Of a stretch of DNA of 64,000 nucleotides, positions 56,657 to 64,000 are shown piece after piece. Each line of letters starts with the position of its first letter. The stretch's first letter is position 1. The stretch is from Cydia pomonella (taxonomy: Eukaryota > Arthropoda > Insecta > Lepidoptera > Tortricidae). The position numbers were made by a program, and so were the translations under genes. The stretch covers positions 22,159,888 to 22,223,887 of the forward strand of contig NC_084707.1 in the NCBI RefSeq assembly GCF_033807575.1, written 5' to 3'. The notes beneath the pieces are model-generated. The model ran no database searches, was not told the origin of the DNA, and saw only the letters and a program-made list of their open reading frames with translations.

Positions 56657-57410
56657 GCGGCCAAGTGCGAGTCGGACTCGCCCATGAAGGGTTCTAGATC
56701 TCATTCAAACCAATTTTCAGTGGAAGTTTGCATGGTAATGTAACTAATGTATATCATATATTTTTTTTAGATTTAACATTCTGTTATTTTAGAAGTTACA
56801 GGGGGGGGGACACATTTTTTCACTTTGGGAGTGTCTCTCGCGCAAACTATTCAGTTTAGAAAAAAATGATGTTAGAAACTTAAATATCATTTTTGAAGAC
56901 CTATCCCTAGATACCCCACACGTATAGGTTTGACGAAAAAAATTTTTTTTTAAATTTTGTGACGTTTTAAAAAATAACTACTTACTAGATCTCGTTCAAA
57001 CCAATTTTCGATGGAAGTTTGCATGGTAATGTATATCATTTTTTTTTTTGATTTTTCATTCTGTTATTTCAGAAGTTACGGGGGGGGGACACACATTTTA
57101 CCACTTTGGAAGTGTCTCTCGCGCAAACTGCAAACTATTCAGTTTAGAAAAAAATGATAGGTTTGATGAAAAAAGATTTTTTGAGTTTCAGTTCTAGGTA
57201 TGGGTAACCCCCAAAATGTATTGTTTTTTTTTTCTATTTTTGGGTAAAAATCTTAATGCGGTTCATAGAACACATCTACTTACCAAGTTTGAACAGTATA
57301 GCTCTTATAGTTTCGGAAAAAAGTGGCTGTGACATAATCGGACAGACAGACGGACATGACGAATCTATAAGGGTTCCGTTTTTTGCCATTTGGCTACGGA
57401 ACTCTAAAAA
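56657..57410 (+). repeat. Long dispersed lepidopteran repeat with internal duplication
   Basis: Starts GCGGCCAAGTGCGAGTCGGA with CTCGCCCATGAAGGGTTC and ends GACAGACAGACGGACATGAC, GGGTTCCGTTTTTTGCCATT, CTACGGAACTCTAAAAA. Both ends are those I recall for a very common lepidopteran element. About 165 bp (56692-56860) is repeated at 56985-57150: TCAAACCAATTTTCAGTGGA versus TCAAACCAATTTTCGATGGA, then GTTTGCATGGTAATGTA and GTGTCTCTCGCGCAAACT in both. Confidence 0.65.
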
Positions 57411-58094
57411 TTGCTCGAAGTAATGCCGAGCCGAACGGAGCCGAGAAAACCCGAACGCTCTAGTTTCCTCCCCCTGATTTAAATACGAGCGTAGCGAGTG
57501 GTTTGAAAAATGAAATCGTGAGCGTTGCGAGGGCTTCAAGGCACGAAGGTTAAACAAACATCACTAATCAACTCCAAACGAACGTTATTAAATATTGATC
57601 ATTCAAAATCATGACGTAAAACTTAGTTCTACCAGGCAACATGAGATAACAAATCAAAATTTGCATCAGATTACTTTGCTTCTCTTGTGGATAAAATGCA
57701 GCTTTCTCGTCAGTTTTTGAAGAATAAAGAGAGCTTTTACACAGCGCCATCTTTCAATGAAACAACAATATTCAGTCATACATTTAATTGAATGAACTAT
57801 TAAAACATTACATATGTATGAACAATAGGTACATTGTAAACTAGTAATATTATGGTAAAAATTTCGATAAGTCCATTATTTCACCAGAATTGTACATTTA
57901 ACTTTATAACTTTTTTATTGTTCAGAGATATTATCTACATTGATCAATGATCATAATATATAATCTATTAAATATAAGTCACTAAACTAAGCTGAATCAT
58001 TCATAAATTATAAGCCTTACAATAAAGCTTCTTTTAATAACATAGGTATCGTTAATTAGCAACCGACTTGTAATTACTTGTAACTAAAAATATA
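57411..58094. other. No gene recognised
   Basis: Contains a CGAACGGAGCCGAGAAAACC stretch after the repeat end (57420-57510) and AT-rich DNA beyond. The frames of 93 and 60 aa show no conserved features. Confidence 0.3.
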
Positions 58095-58680
58095 CTGCTC
58101 AAAGAAAATAGGGGTCACGAAGATTTTTAACGTTACGTGAAAAGCACAACGTGAAAACAGGATGATTGGTGCCTTTTTGCCAAATTTAAATGTCAGATAG
58201 GTTAGATCGTTAACCCAGACCTCCAAAAATATTGTACCCACAGATTTTTTCGTCTTTTTAAAATTAATTTTGGTAAGTCCTTAAGAACTTACCTGTTTCA
58301 ACTTTAATAAAAAAAAATGGAAGTGGTAAGGCCTATATTTTTATTGTTATATGTAATGTAAATCTTTATTACTTTTCAATATTAATTTTTAAAATCCGTG
58401 GGCCTAGATTTTTTGGTGGCCGGAAACGATAGCAAATTCCCCACCTTTTTTACATTTTACACAGCCTGTATTTTTCACTAAATATTCTGTATTTTTGAAT
58501 AACTAAAACAATGCTTTAGTTATTATTAAGGCTGATAAAATTAAATAAGTAATTGACTACTTATTTAATTTTTATTATTTCTATCAGCCTTCAATAAACA
58601 TTTTTCACAAATTTCAATGAACATGAAATTAGTTTCCCTGTAATGATCATAATTCTAAGTGGCCCCTATTTTCTTTTGAG
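58095..58680. mobile_element. TA-flanked TIR element (CTGCTCAAAGAAAATAGGGG)
   Basis: The left CTGCTCAAAGAAAATAGGGG and right CCCCTATTTTCTTTTGAG ends are inverses, with TA at 58093-58094 and 58681-58682. An internal hairpin at 58530-58590 pairs AAGGCTGATAAAATTAAATA with its inverse. I recall this TIR from Tc1/mariner-type elements of Lepidoptera. Non-autonomous. Confidence 0.65.
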
Positions 58681-58682
58681 TA

Positions 58683-59197
58683 AGGTAAGGTGGGAAAAGA
58701 CCAAAGAGAATGTCAAAGGTGTATTGTCAAAGAAAACTTTGTAGCCACGTAAAATTACTGCCATCTCTCGACACGTGATTAAAACTTTTAGAACGCCATT
58801 TGACTTTGATCCTTATTATTTCACTGATATGTGTCTAAAATTGGCGCCATCTTAACGGACACAACCTAAAGGTTATGGCGCCATTGCTCGAAACGATGTC
58901 CTACTTTTCTTCCTTTGATCTATTAGATGGCCCCACTTTTTGACATTTAATTTTAACACATATCAGTGAAAGAATAAGGATCAAAGTCAAATGGCGTTCT
59001 AAAAGTTTTAATAATTTTTCGAAATATAGCAGTAAATTTATTGTGGCAACAAAGTTTTCTTTGACTATACCTCTATTTCAATTATCTTTTCGTAGGACGA
59101 ACATAGTTTATTTTGCTCGGGGCAAGACAAACAGAATGATGATTCCATACAAGTGTTTGCCTTGCCCCGGTGATAGTCCTACGTCACCTTAGCTTAG
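58683..59197. mobile_element. Outer TIR element (AAGGTAAGGTGGG), hosting 58717-59075
   Basis: AAGGTAAGGTGGGAAAAGAC on the left faces CCTACGTCACCTTAGCTTA on the right. GGGGCAAGAC and TTGCCCCG occur near the right end. Short terminal match, moderate support. Confidence 0.4.
58717..59075. mobile_element. Foldback MITE with about 120-bp arms
   Basis: TATTGTCAAAGAAAACTTTG (left) and CAAAGTTTTCTTTGACTATA (right) are inverses, as are GAACGCCATTTGACTTTGAT with CCTTATTATTTCACTGATAT and their partners near 58960-59000. The centre has ATTGGCGCCATCTTAACGG. A single arm of the same family sits at 61078-61160. Confidence 0.75.
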
Positions 59198-59744
59198 TAT
59201 ATTAAAAATCAAAACAAATGCGTGGTTTTTAAATGCACCTCCTTCGATATCTTTTTGGATTTTTGAATTTGTTTGTCTTCTTTCTTCAGGTTTTAGGTGT
59301 GACGAAACATTTAAAAGGTACCATTAAACAATGAAACCTTTAATTACATAAATTGCTTTAAACATGTTTTGGAAATTAATTTTAAACCAGAGCCTTACAT
59401 AATTGATTTGGATACAAACAATTACACTCAACTTACCATTGCATACTTAAATTATAAAATACTTTAGTTTCTTGTTTAATATTGGTCTAGAAATTCTAGA
59501 AACCGCTAATCATTTAAATAATGTTGATGATAATATAAGTGTATAATTTAATTGCTTTGAAATATATTTCTGAACATCTATTTGCCAGGGTAATAGTAAC
59601 TGAGGAAAATGGGACAAATATAAAAATGTACACCGACTTTTTACAATAGGTACAGTACAGTAGATTTGCCTCATGGGTTGTATCCGTATCGTAAGAGTGA
59701 AAACCAAAAAGTATATATATGTTTTTAGTCACCTGCATTAATTT

Positions 59745-59880
59745 ACGGGGTGAAAATATAGGTCATACTGAGCAATTTTTACTATGGGACCAACCCAGAA
59801 ATCGTAAATTGGCTGTTTCATACATTTTAGCTGGTCTGATGTTGATATTTTGTATGGGAAAGTATTTTTTTGTAATCTGA
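59745..59880 (+). repeat. Dispersed repeat (ACTATGGGACCAACCC type)
   Basis: CATACTGAGCAATTTTTACT, ATGGGACCAACCCAGAAATC, TTTTAGCTGGTCTGATGTTG and TTTTGTATGGGAAAGTA are the usual wording of a lepidopteran repeat, related to 26620-26690. Confidence 0.45.
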
Positions 59881-60631
59881 TTTTCACATTGTTCATCTTT
59901 ATTTCCATTCGCCTCTTCTTATGCATTACCTATAACAACGTACATTAGTGAAAGTAACTATTAAGCAAAGATAATTGACTGTATTAGAGAGGTAAAGTCT
60001 AAGAAAAAAACGTGCCCCTTAGTTTGACATCCAAAACATGTTTTGCGGTCACTGAATTGTCAAACGTCAACTTTTGACAGAGTTTCCGCAAAATGTTTGG
60101 AGCTGTACAGCGCCATCTATCTCGTTTACCTGTTAAATTCGAAGCACGAAATTGTCTTAGATTATACACATCTTACTCAATCAATGTCATATTTGCTACT
60201 AAGTAAGGTAGTTCTATCAATATGCAAAAATTATAATCGAATAAGTAAACTAAGGCTACGATTTAATAATTTAAAAGAAAATGTAAATATACCTATCACT
60301 ATATCCACTAATTTATCACATTCAAAAAGCAACCTTACCGTACCGCAGTAGAGTCGAAATTCGAACACAGTCTATATTTCTTCATTTATGGGTCGAAAAT
60401 TGAGGGATATCTCATTTACTATAAAACGCGAAATGATTTCAAATAATTTAACTTATTAGCGGCAAAATAGGATCTATTGATTGTTCTGTTTTTTGTTGAG
60501 GTTTTTCTCTGCTTCAAAAACCCACCAATATTAATTTATCGACATTAGCCTATGTAGATCGTCCGCCGTTTCGTTGGGGATGTTTCAGCTAAAACGAACC
60601 TTACTATAACACAACAAAGTCTAAAATCGAT
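59881..60631. other. Intergenic DNA including the 3'UTR of the HD-PTP gene
   Basis: Directly downstream of the stop codon on the minus strand. AATAAA overlaps the stop itself (60631-60637) and is unlikely to be the poly(A) signal. A short palindromic piece (TTGTCAAACGTCAACTTTTG, about 60057) looks MITE-derived. The 102-aa plus frame at 60043 has no support. Confidence 0.35.
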
Positions 60632-60858
60632 TTATTTTTTCTTCAAGCTCCACAGTGGATCGAGAAAGTTGAGCGGGTCCTTCATGTCTCCGCTCTTAAG
60701 GCCGGGCGACTGTTTCATCTCCTCGAAGGATTCTCGGGAGAACTTGGTTCTCTGGGAGCCGGCGGGGGCGGGGGCGGGGGCGGGGCCCGGCGTGACGGGG
60801 GGCAACACGGACGCCCCGCTCGGGACGGAGATGGCTTCGCCGTTGAATGATGTGGTAC
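60632..60858 (-). CDS. mop: HD-PTP (PTPN23/myopic-like) last exon
   Basis: The acceptor TTCCTTCCTCAG precedes GT, which completes a Gly codon left open by the previous exon (phase 1 + 2 nt). The exon encodes TTSFNGEAISVPSGASVLPP, then a Pro-Ala run (PGPAPAPAPAG), then RTKFSRESFEEMKQSPGLKS and the C-terminus DPLNFLDPLWSLKKK with stop TAA at 60634-60632. A short 'DPLxxLDPLWxLK' terminus is, as I recall, typical of insect HD-PTP/Myopic. HD-PTP is a BRO1-domain ESCRT adaptor that acts in endosomal sorting of receptors; the tail after the phosphatase domain is low-complexity and probably flexible. The Pro-Ala segment is coded by a GGGGGC-rich tract prone to length change. Confidence 0.75.
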
Positions 60859-61077
60859 CTGAGGAAGGAATGGTATAGTTAAAAATGTCAAATTATTAAT
60901 GTTAAAAAAGTTTCCGCTAAAATATTAAGTTTTAAAATACATTTACTGACGACTGTACTTCCCGACAAAAATTTATTCGTCAAAACGAATAATATGAGTC
61001 CTATCTCGATAGGTTTACTAATATCAGTCATTGAAGAGTTTCGATACAGGCAAAGAGAATTTGAAACAGAGGTGGAT

Positions 61078-61160
61078 TGTCAAAGTAAACTTTGTAGCCA
61101 CAGTAAATTTACTGCCATCTTTTGACACTTGATTATAATATTTCCAATTCGCAAAAGTCT
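61078..61160 (+). repeat. Half copy of the 58717 foldback MITE in an HD-PTP intron
   Basis: TTGTCAAAGTAAACTTTGTA, GCCACAGTAAATTTACTGCC and ATCTTTTGACACTTGATTAT align with the left arm of 58717-59075. The right arm is missing. Confidence 0.55.
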
Positions 61161-61200
61161 CCTTAGTTCTAAACTTAATAACGATTTTAATTCTGCTCAC

Positions 61201-61323
61201 CAGAACAAAGGACCCCTTGCACGTAGAACAGCGCCGTCCTGTACGCGTCGGCGAGGAACTTGGTGTCCTCCAACACATCGGTTCGGTGCTTGTAGAGGTT
61301 CGCACACGCTGAGTCCAGAGTTT
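61201..61323 (-). CDS. mop: HD-PTP (PTPN23/myopic-like) penultimate exon: end of the phosphatase domain
   Basis: A polypyrimidine tract and TTCTTAG acceptor are followed by AA, which with the G left by the catalytic exon gives Glu. The exon encodes ETLDSACANLYKHRTDVLED then TKFLADAYRTALFYVQGVLC and S. The pattern R-x2-V-L-x-D-x3-L-x3-Y-x6-V-x2-V-L matches the last helix region of the HD-PTP phosphatase domain (vertebrate form RxxMLxExxHLxFxYExV). It ends TTCTG|GTGAGC in phase 1. Both junctions are in phase with their neighbours, the main reason to accept all four exons as one transcript. Confidence 0.8.
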
Positions 61324-61522
61324 CTAAGAAAAAAAAAATTAATAAATGAAATCTGTTGTTTGCGATTAAGAGATAGCTAGCCCTTAACTTAGAACTTGTC
61401 GTTAAATGTCGAAGTGATGGAATACGGTGCTCATCAGCATTCGACACGATTAGGTACACGATCAGTTACACGACAGGCGGGCGTTCATAAATTTGGTCAC
61501 ATTCAATATATATGAACGCCCC

Positions 61523-61643
61523 CTCACAAGCGCTATATATAGCGCCAGTAACGCGCTCCGCCCGCCGCCCGTACCGTATTGAAGCCAGGCGCCACTGAGC
61601 TGATTACTGAGACGGTTCTCGAAGGTTTTTAATAGGATCTACA
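61523..61643 (-). pseudogene. Pseudo-exon C: partial copy of the HD-PTP catalytic exon
   Basis: The minus strand reads LLKTFENRLSNQLSGAWLQY then GTGGGRSALLALYIALV before similarity is lost. The catalytic codon is TAC (Tyr, 61576-61578) where the working exon has TGC. No donor site remains at its 3' end, where the copy runs into unrelated DNA. It lies head-to-tail with pseudo-exon B, offset 164 bp. Confidence 0.8.
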
Positions 61644-61654
61644 CATGTACTCAC

Positions 61655-61821
61655 CGCACAGCTACGACTATCCCGCTCGCACTTGGCACACGAGCGCTAT
61701 AATCAGCGCCAGTAACGCGCTCCGCCCGCCGCCCGTACCGTATTGAAGCCAGGCGCCACTGAGTTGATTACTGAGACGGTTCTCGAAGGTTTCTGATAGG
61801 AGCTTGTGGACGAGGAGGATG
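61655..61821 (-). pseudogene. Pseudo-exon B: near-complete copy of the HD-PTP catalytic exon
   Basis: Corresponds base for base to 63579-63413 with only about eight differences. It reads LILLVHKLLSETFENRLSNQ then LSGAWLQYGTGGGRSALLAL. The catalytic Cys codon is TAC (61740-61742). Two Gln codons near the 3' end have become TAG (61668-61670 and 61662-61664). The GTGAGT donor is kept (61649-61654), but the acceptor-side 18 bp and the AG are missing. It cannot produce a phosphatase if spliced in. Most changes are C-to-T or G-to-A transitions. Confidence 0.85.
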
Positions 61822-61837
61822 AGAAAAGACTCTTATT

Positions 61838-61903
61838 ATGCCAAGTGTGTGTAGTGTATGCCAAGTGTGTGTAGTGTATGCCAAGTGTGTGTAGTGTATG
61901 CCA
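61838..61903 (+). repeat. 20-bp tandem repeat, about 3.3 copies
   Basis: The unit TATGCCAAGTGTGTGTAGTG is repeated three times, then TATGCCAAGG. The last unit overlaps the start of the LINE fragment, suggesting expansion of the LINE's own sequence. Confidence 0.85.
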
Positions 61904-62011
61904 AGGCACACGGGCTTAAGTACAACACGTCTAAGAGCGTGATGTTGGTTTTTAAGGCGGGTACCAAACGTTATCCACGCGTGCCGCCGGCTAAACTGGA
62001 CAACACACCTC
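61876..62011 (+). pseudogene. LINE reverse-transcriptase fragment, part 1
   Basis: Reads YAKAHGLKYNTSKSVMLVFK then AGTKRYPRVPPAKLDNTPLS. This is the segment just before the FKYLG motif in a lepidopteran LINE reverse transcriptase (family wording YAxAHGLKYNxxKSxxMVFxAG). It continues at 62741 after an insertion. Confidence 0.65.
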
Positions 62012-62023
62012 TTAGTATCGTTA

Positions 62024-62178
62024 TAGTATTTTATGCAACAGTTGTATAAGAAGGGTCAAAAAAGGCGAGTGGCGTGGGTTACAATGTGAGCCGGAGCCGA
62101 AGGCGTAGGCGAACATTGTAAAGGAATACGCCACGAGAATTTTTTGACCTACTTATACAACGTTGCATACAATATTTT
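62024..62178. mobile_element. Foldback MITE splitting the LINE
   Basis: TATTTTATGCAACAGTTGTA with TAAGAAGGGTCAAAAAA is the inverse of TTTTTTGACCTACTTATACA with ACGTTGCATACAATA. The centre has CACAT..ATGTGAG-like palindromic, CG-rich words (GGAGCCGAAGGCGTAGGCG). Inserted between the two LINE parts. Confidence 0.65.
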
Positions 62179-62740
62179 TCCTACGAGTCAACAAAAATAA
62201 ATCTTAATTTAGGTAAACAAATTACAGCAAAAGTATATAGCCAAGACGCGCGAGCATACCTTGTTACGCGCCCGGCCCGCCCCGGGCCGCGGCCGGCCGG
62301 TCGGCGACACCTCCTCGTAACTCATGAGGCCCTGGTACTTGCTACTTGCTAAATTAATTTTTTGGACATTTTTTTCTCAATTTTGGCCACCGTAGCCTAC
62401 GGAGACTAACAAGCAACGCTAAGCGGTCTTCGTAGTCTATGGGTGTTGCTATATTACGGGTGTCACATGCGTGTTTCTGACTTATGAAGTAATTATTTTT
62501 ACTATGCAACCAAATGAATCTTTTGTAAGTTGGCATCAATGCACTTAGTTTAAAACTGTATTCGTTTTGGTTTTGTTAGGTTGGTAGCCATTAATCGCAG
62601 TAACGTTATAGCGTATAAAAGCACAAGAGCTTTTATGAGGAATAGACAATATAGACTTTTCTTGAAATCTTTTATGTATGTTCTTATATTCGTGTTAATG
62701 AATGCATAAATGACAGATAACAGTAGAGGAGTAGGAAAAA
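62179..62740. repeat. Further repeat sequence between the LINE halves
   Basis: It has a GC-rich block at 62265-62310 (CCCGCCCCGGGCCGCGGCCG), then GGCCACCGTAGCCTACGGAG and AGTCTATGGGTGTTGCTATA, the latter a phrase I recall from a common lepidopteran repeat. Boundaries unclear. Confidence 0.35.
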
Positions 62741-63381
62741 GAGTTTAAATACCTTGGACACTGGGTCACGGAGAGTCTGAGTGACGACAAAGATGTGGAG
62801 AGGGAGCGTAGGGCGCTCGCAGTAAGGAGCAATATGTTGATTCGTAGGTTCGCAAGGTGTACTAAAGAAGCTAAGGTTACCCTTTTTAAGGCGTATTGTC
62901 AATCGTTTTACACTTGCAGCCTATGGATTAACTACACACTACGGGCTCTCAGCGCCCTACGCGTCCAATATAATAATAGCTTTAGGATGCTGTTGGGGCT
63001 GCCGCGCCATTGCAGTGCATCGGGGATGTTTTGCGAGAGACGTACGGACGGCTTTCATGCCATAATCCGCAAGCGCGTTGCGTCCTTGGTGAGGCGCCTG
63101 CGCGGCAGCCCGAATAGCCTCCTTCAGACGGTAATAAGCTGCACAGGGCGTCTAACTGATTTATTAGTTTTTATCAATTGTCAATTGTATCAATGTTATT
63201 CGTTTTAATTTTTAATTTTATGTGTACAAGTAATTAAGTAAGTATTGTAATTTTAATGTATATTTGTTCTTATTAATTTATATTTTGTCTAGCTAATTTT
63301 ATCAAAATTGCTATAATATTAATGATTGTGTAATTATGGATCGCATGTATCTGAAATAAAAGAATTTATTATTATTATTAT
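62741..63381 (+). pseudogene. LINE reverse-transcriptase fragment, part 2, with 3'UTR and ATT tail
   Basis: Continues the same reading: EFKYLGHWVTESLSDDKDVE, RERRALAVRSNMLIRRFARC, KAYCQSFYTCSLWINYTLRA, LRVQYNNSFRMLLGLPRHCS, ASGMFCERRTDGFHAIIRKR. These strings are the C-terminal part of a lepidopteran LINE. The frame is open for 137 codons, then a 3'UTR ends AATAAAAGAA and (TTA)n at 63363-63381. Opposite in strand to the host gene, so it lies antisense in its intron. Confidence 0.75.
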
Positions 63382-63412
63382 ACATTCCGGTTACAGTACA
63401 TATCCAACTCAC

Positions 63413-63597
63413 CGCACAGCTGCGGCTGTCCCGCTCGCACTTGGCACACGAGCGCTATAATCAGCGCCAGTAACGCGCTCCGCCCGCCGCCCGTACCGCA
63501 TTGAAGCCAGGCGCCACTGAGTTGATTACTGAGACGGTTCTCGAAGGTTTCCGATAGGATCTTGTCCACGAGGAGGATTAGAGGGGAGCAGACGATT
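63413..63597 (-). CDS. mop: HD-PTP (PTPN23/myopic-like) catalytic-loop exon
   Basis: The acceptor TTCACTTCACAG is followed by A, which completes a Lys codon from the upstream exon. The exon reads IVCSPLILLVDKILSETFEN, RLSNQLSGAWLQCGTGGGRS, ALLALIIALVCQVRAGQPQL and C, then G|GTGAGT (phase 1). CGTGGGRS is the C-X5-R phosphate-binding loop of protein tyrosine phosphatases. Cys is coded by TGC at 63500-63498 and Arg is present, but the usual His before Cys is Gln. It aligns in place with the HCSSGVGRTG segment of vertebrate HD-PTP. Two degenerate duplicates lie 1.6-1.9 kb downstream, in the same intron as a reversed LINE. Confidence 0.85.
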
Positions 63598-63717
63598 CTG
63601 TGAAGTGAAAATTGCCTATTATATTTGTAAAAGCAAGTCCGTTACTTGACGGAAGTATTGTAAATTAGGAATATATAATTTTAATAAGTGTTTTTGGCTT
63701 TATTAAGTGCAACTTAC

Positions 63718-63896
63718 TTGGCAGGGAATACGCTGATCTGATAATGATTCACTTTATGCACAGTAGTCCCGTGAGCCACTGTAAGTTTCCGTTCAGTCCA
63801 ATGTACAGTGCATGTGACGTCATCGAGCACCACCTTAACTCCGGGGAGGTCTAAGGACTGGCCCTTCGCCGTTGGCCAGTAGAATTTGCCTTGCAT
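63718..63896 (-). CDS. mop: HD-PTP (PTPN23/myopic-like) phosphatase-domain exon
   Basis: The acceptor TTTCTGTACAG precedes MQGKFYWPTAKGQSLDLPGV, KVVLDDVTCTVHWTERKLTV, AHGTTVHKVNHYQISVFPA. It ends GCCAA|GTAAGT in phase 2, and the next exon supplies the third base of Lys. YWPTxxGQ, then HWTER and VxHYQ, follow the order of the phosphatase fold: the YWP motif, central strands, then the WPD-loop region. The WPD loop itself reads VFPAK, so the general-acid Asp is absent. The ATG at the exon start is internal, not initiation. Earlier exons (BRO1 domain, V domain) must lie to the right of the window. Confidence 0.75.
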
Positions 63897-64000
63897 CTGT
63901 ACAGAAACATCATTATTTGACTTATTTAAAGGTATTTAGAACCACTATACCTTAACTTTCGCCTTTTGAACACAAACTAAAGCATAAAAGGTAAAAGGCC

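Noticed and set aside
61024..61200. Minus-strand frames around the penultimate HD-PTP exon, including an alternative 93-aa frame
   Set aside because: Only the frame giving ETLDSACANLYKHR joins its neighbours in phase and matches the family. The others cross a MITE half-copy.
63378..63412. Extension of the catalytic exon frame past LCG (LDMYCNRNV)
   Set aside because: This is read-through beyond the GTGAGT donor. The phase fits only if splicing occurs at 63413.

Overview
This window looks like nuclear DNA from an insect, very probably a moth or butterfly (Lepidoptera). It is AT-rich, contains almost no long open frames, and carries spliced exons with canonical GT/AG signals. It is packed with repeats that I recognise from memory as lepidopteran: tRNA-headed SINEs, a repeat ending in a GACAGACGGACATGG-type motif, C-terminal scraps of several non-LTR retrotransposons, PIF/Harbinger-type and TA-flanked MITEs, and one short TTAGG array, the insect telomere motif. 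There is no operon, CRISPR array or prokaryotic signal. Family names rest on recall and pattern; no database was searched.

Real genes lie at the right end, all on the minus strand. Four exons (63896-63718, 63597-63413, 61323-61201, 60858-60632) join in perfect phase (714 nt, 237 codons plus stop). They encode the C-terminal part of an HD-PTP-type protein tyrosine phosphatase (PTPN23; Drosophila myopic/mop). They include the C-X5-R catalytic loop, the last helix of the phosphatase domain, and a Pro/Ala tail ending in DPLNFLDPLWSLKKK. About 6 kb downstream on the same strand, 54623-54368 looks like the first coding exon of a KIND-domain protein, most like the actin nucleator Spire, ending at a consensus GTAAGT donor. 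I find no second exon below it, so much or all of 1-54367 may be its first intron.

The most unusual feature is inside the HD-PTP gene. The intron after the catalytic exon holds two further tandem copies of that exon (61655-61821 and about 61523-61643). They are very close to the working exon, but both change the catalytic Cys codon to Tyr, and one also carries two stop codons. A broken LINE of the 'EFKYLG' reverse-transcriptase type, itself split by other repeats, separates them from the working exon.

The rest is mostly a record of transposition. Layered insertions can be read directly: a SINE in a long repeat (1.7-2.7 kb); a foldback element, a LINE-tail repeat and another repeat within 8-10.6 kb; a Tc1/mariner relic holding a LINE 3' end and a MITE (19.1-20.0 kb); two Harbinger-type MITEs sharing one TAA target (23.5-24.3 kb); a MITE within a MITE (25.3-26.0 kb); a retroposed unit with a 13-bp target duplication inside a foldback MITE (38.2-38.6 kb); and a TIR element with one arm split by a MITE (55.4-56.4 kb). 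A 54-bp minisatellite lies at 34.2 kb. Two short candidate plus-strand exons (13905-13970, 42033-42109) have good splice sites but no recognised product. Other stretches look like unique intronic or intergenic DNA.
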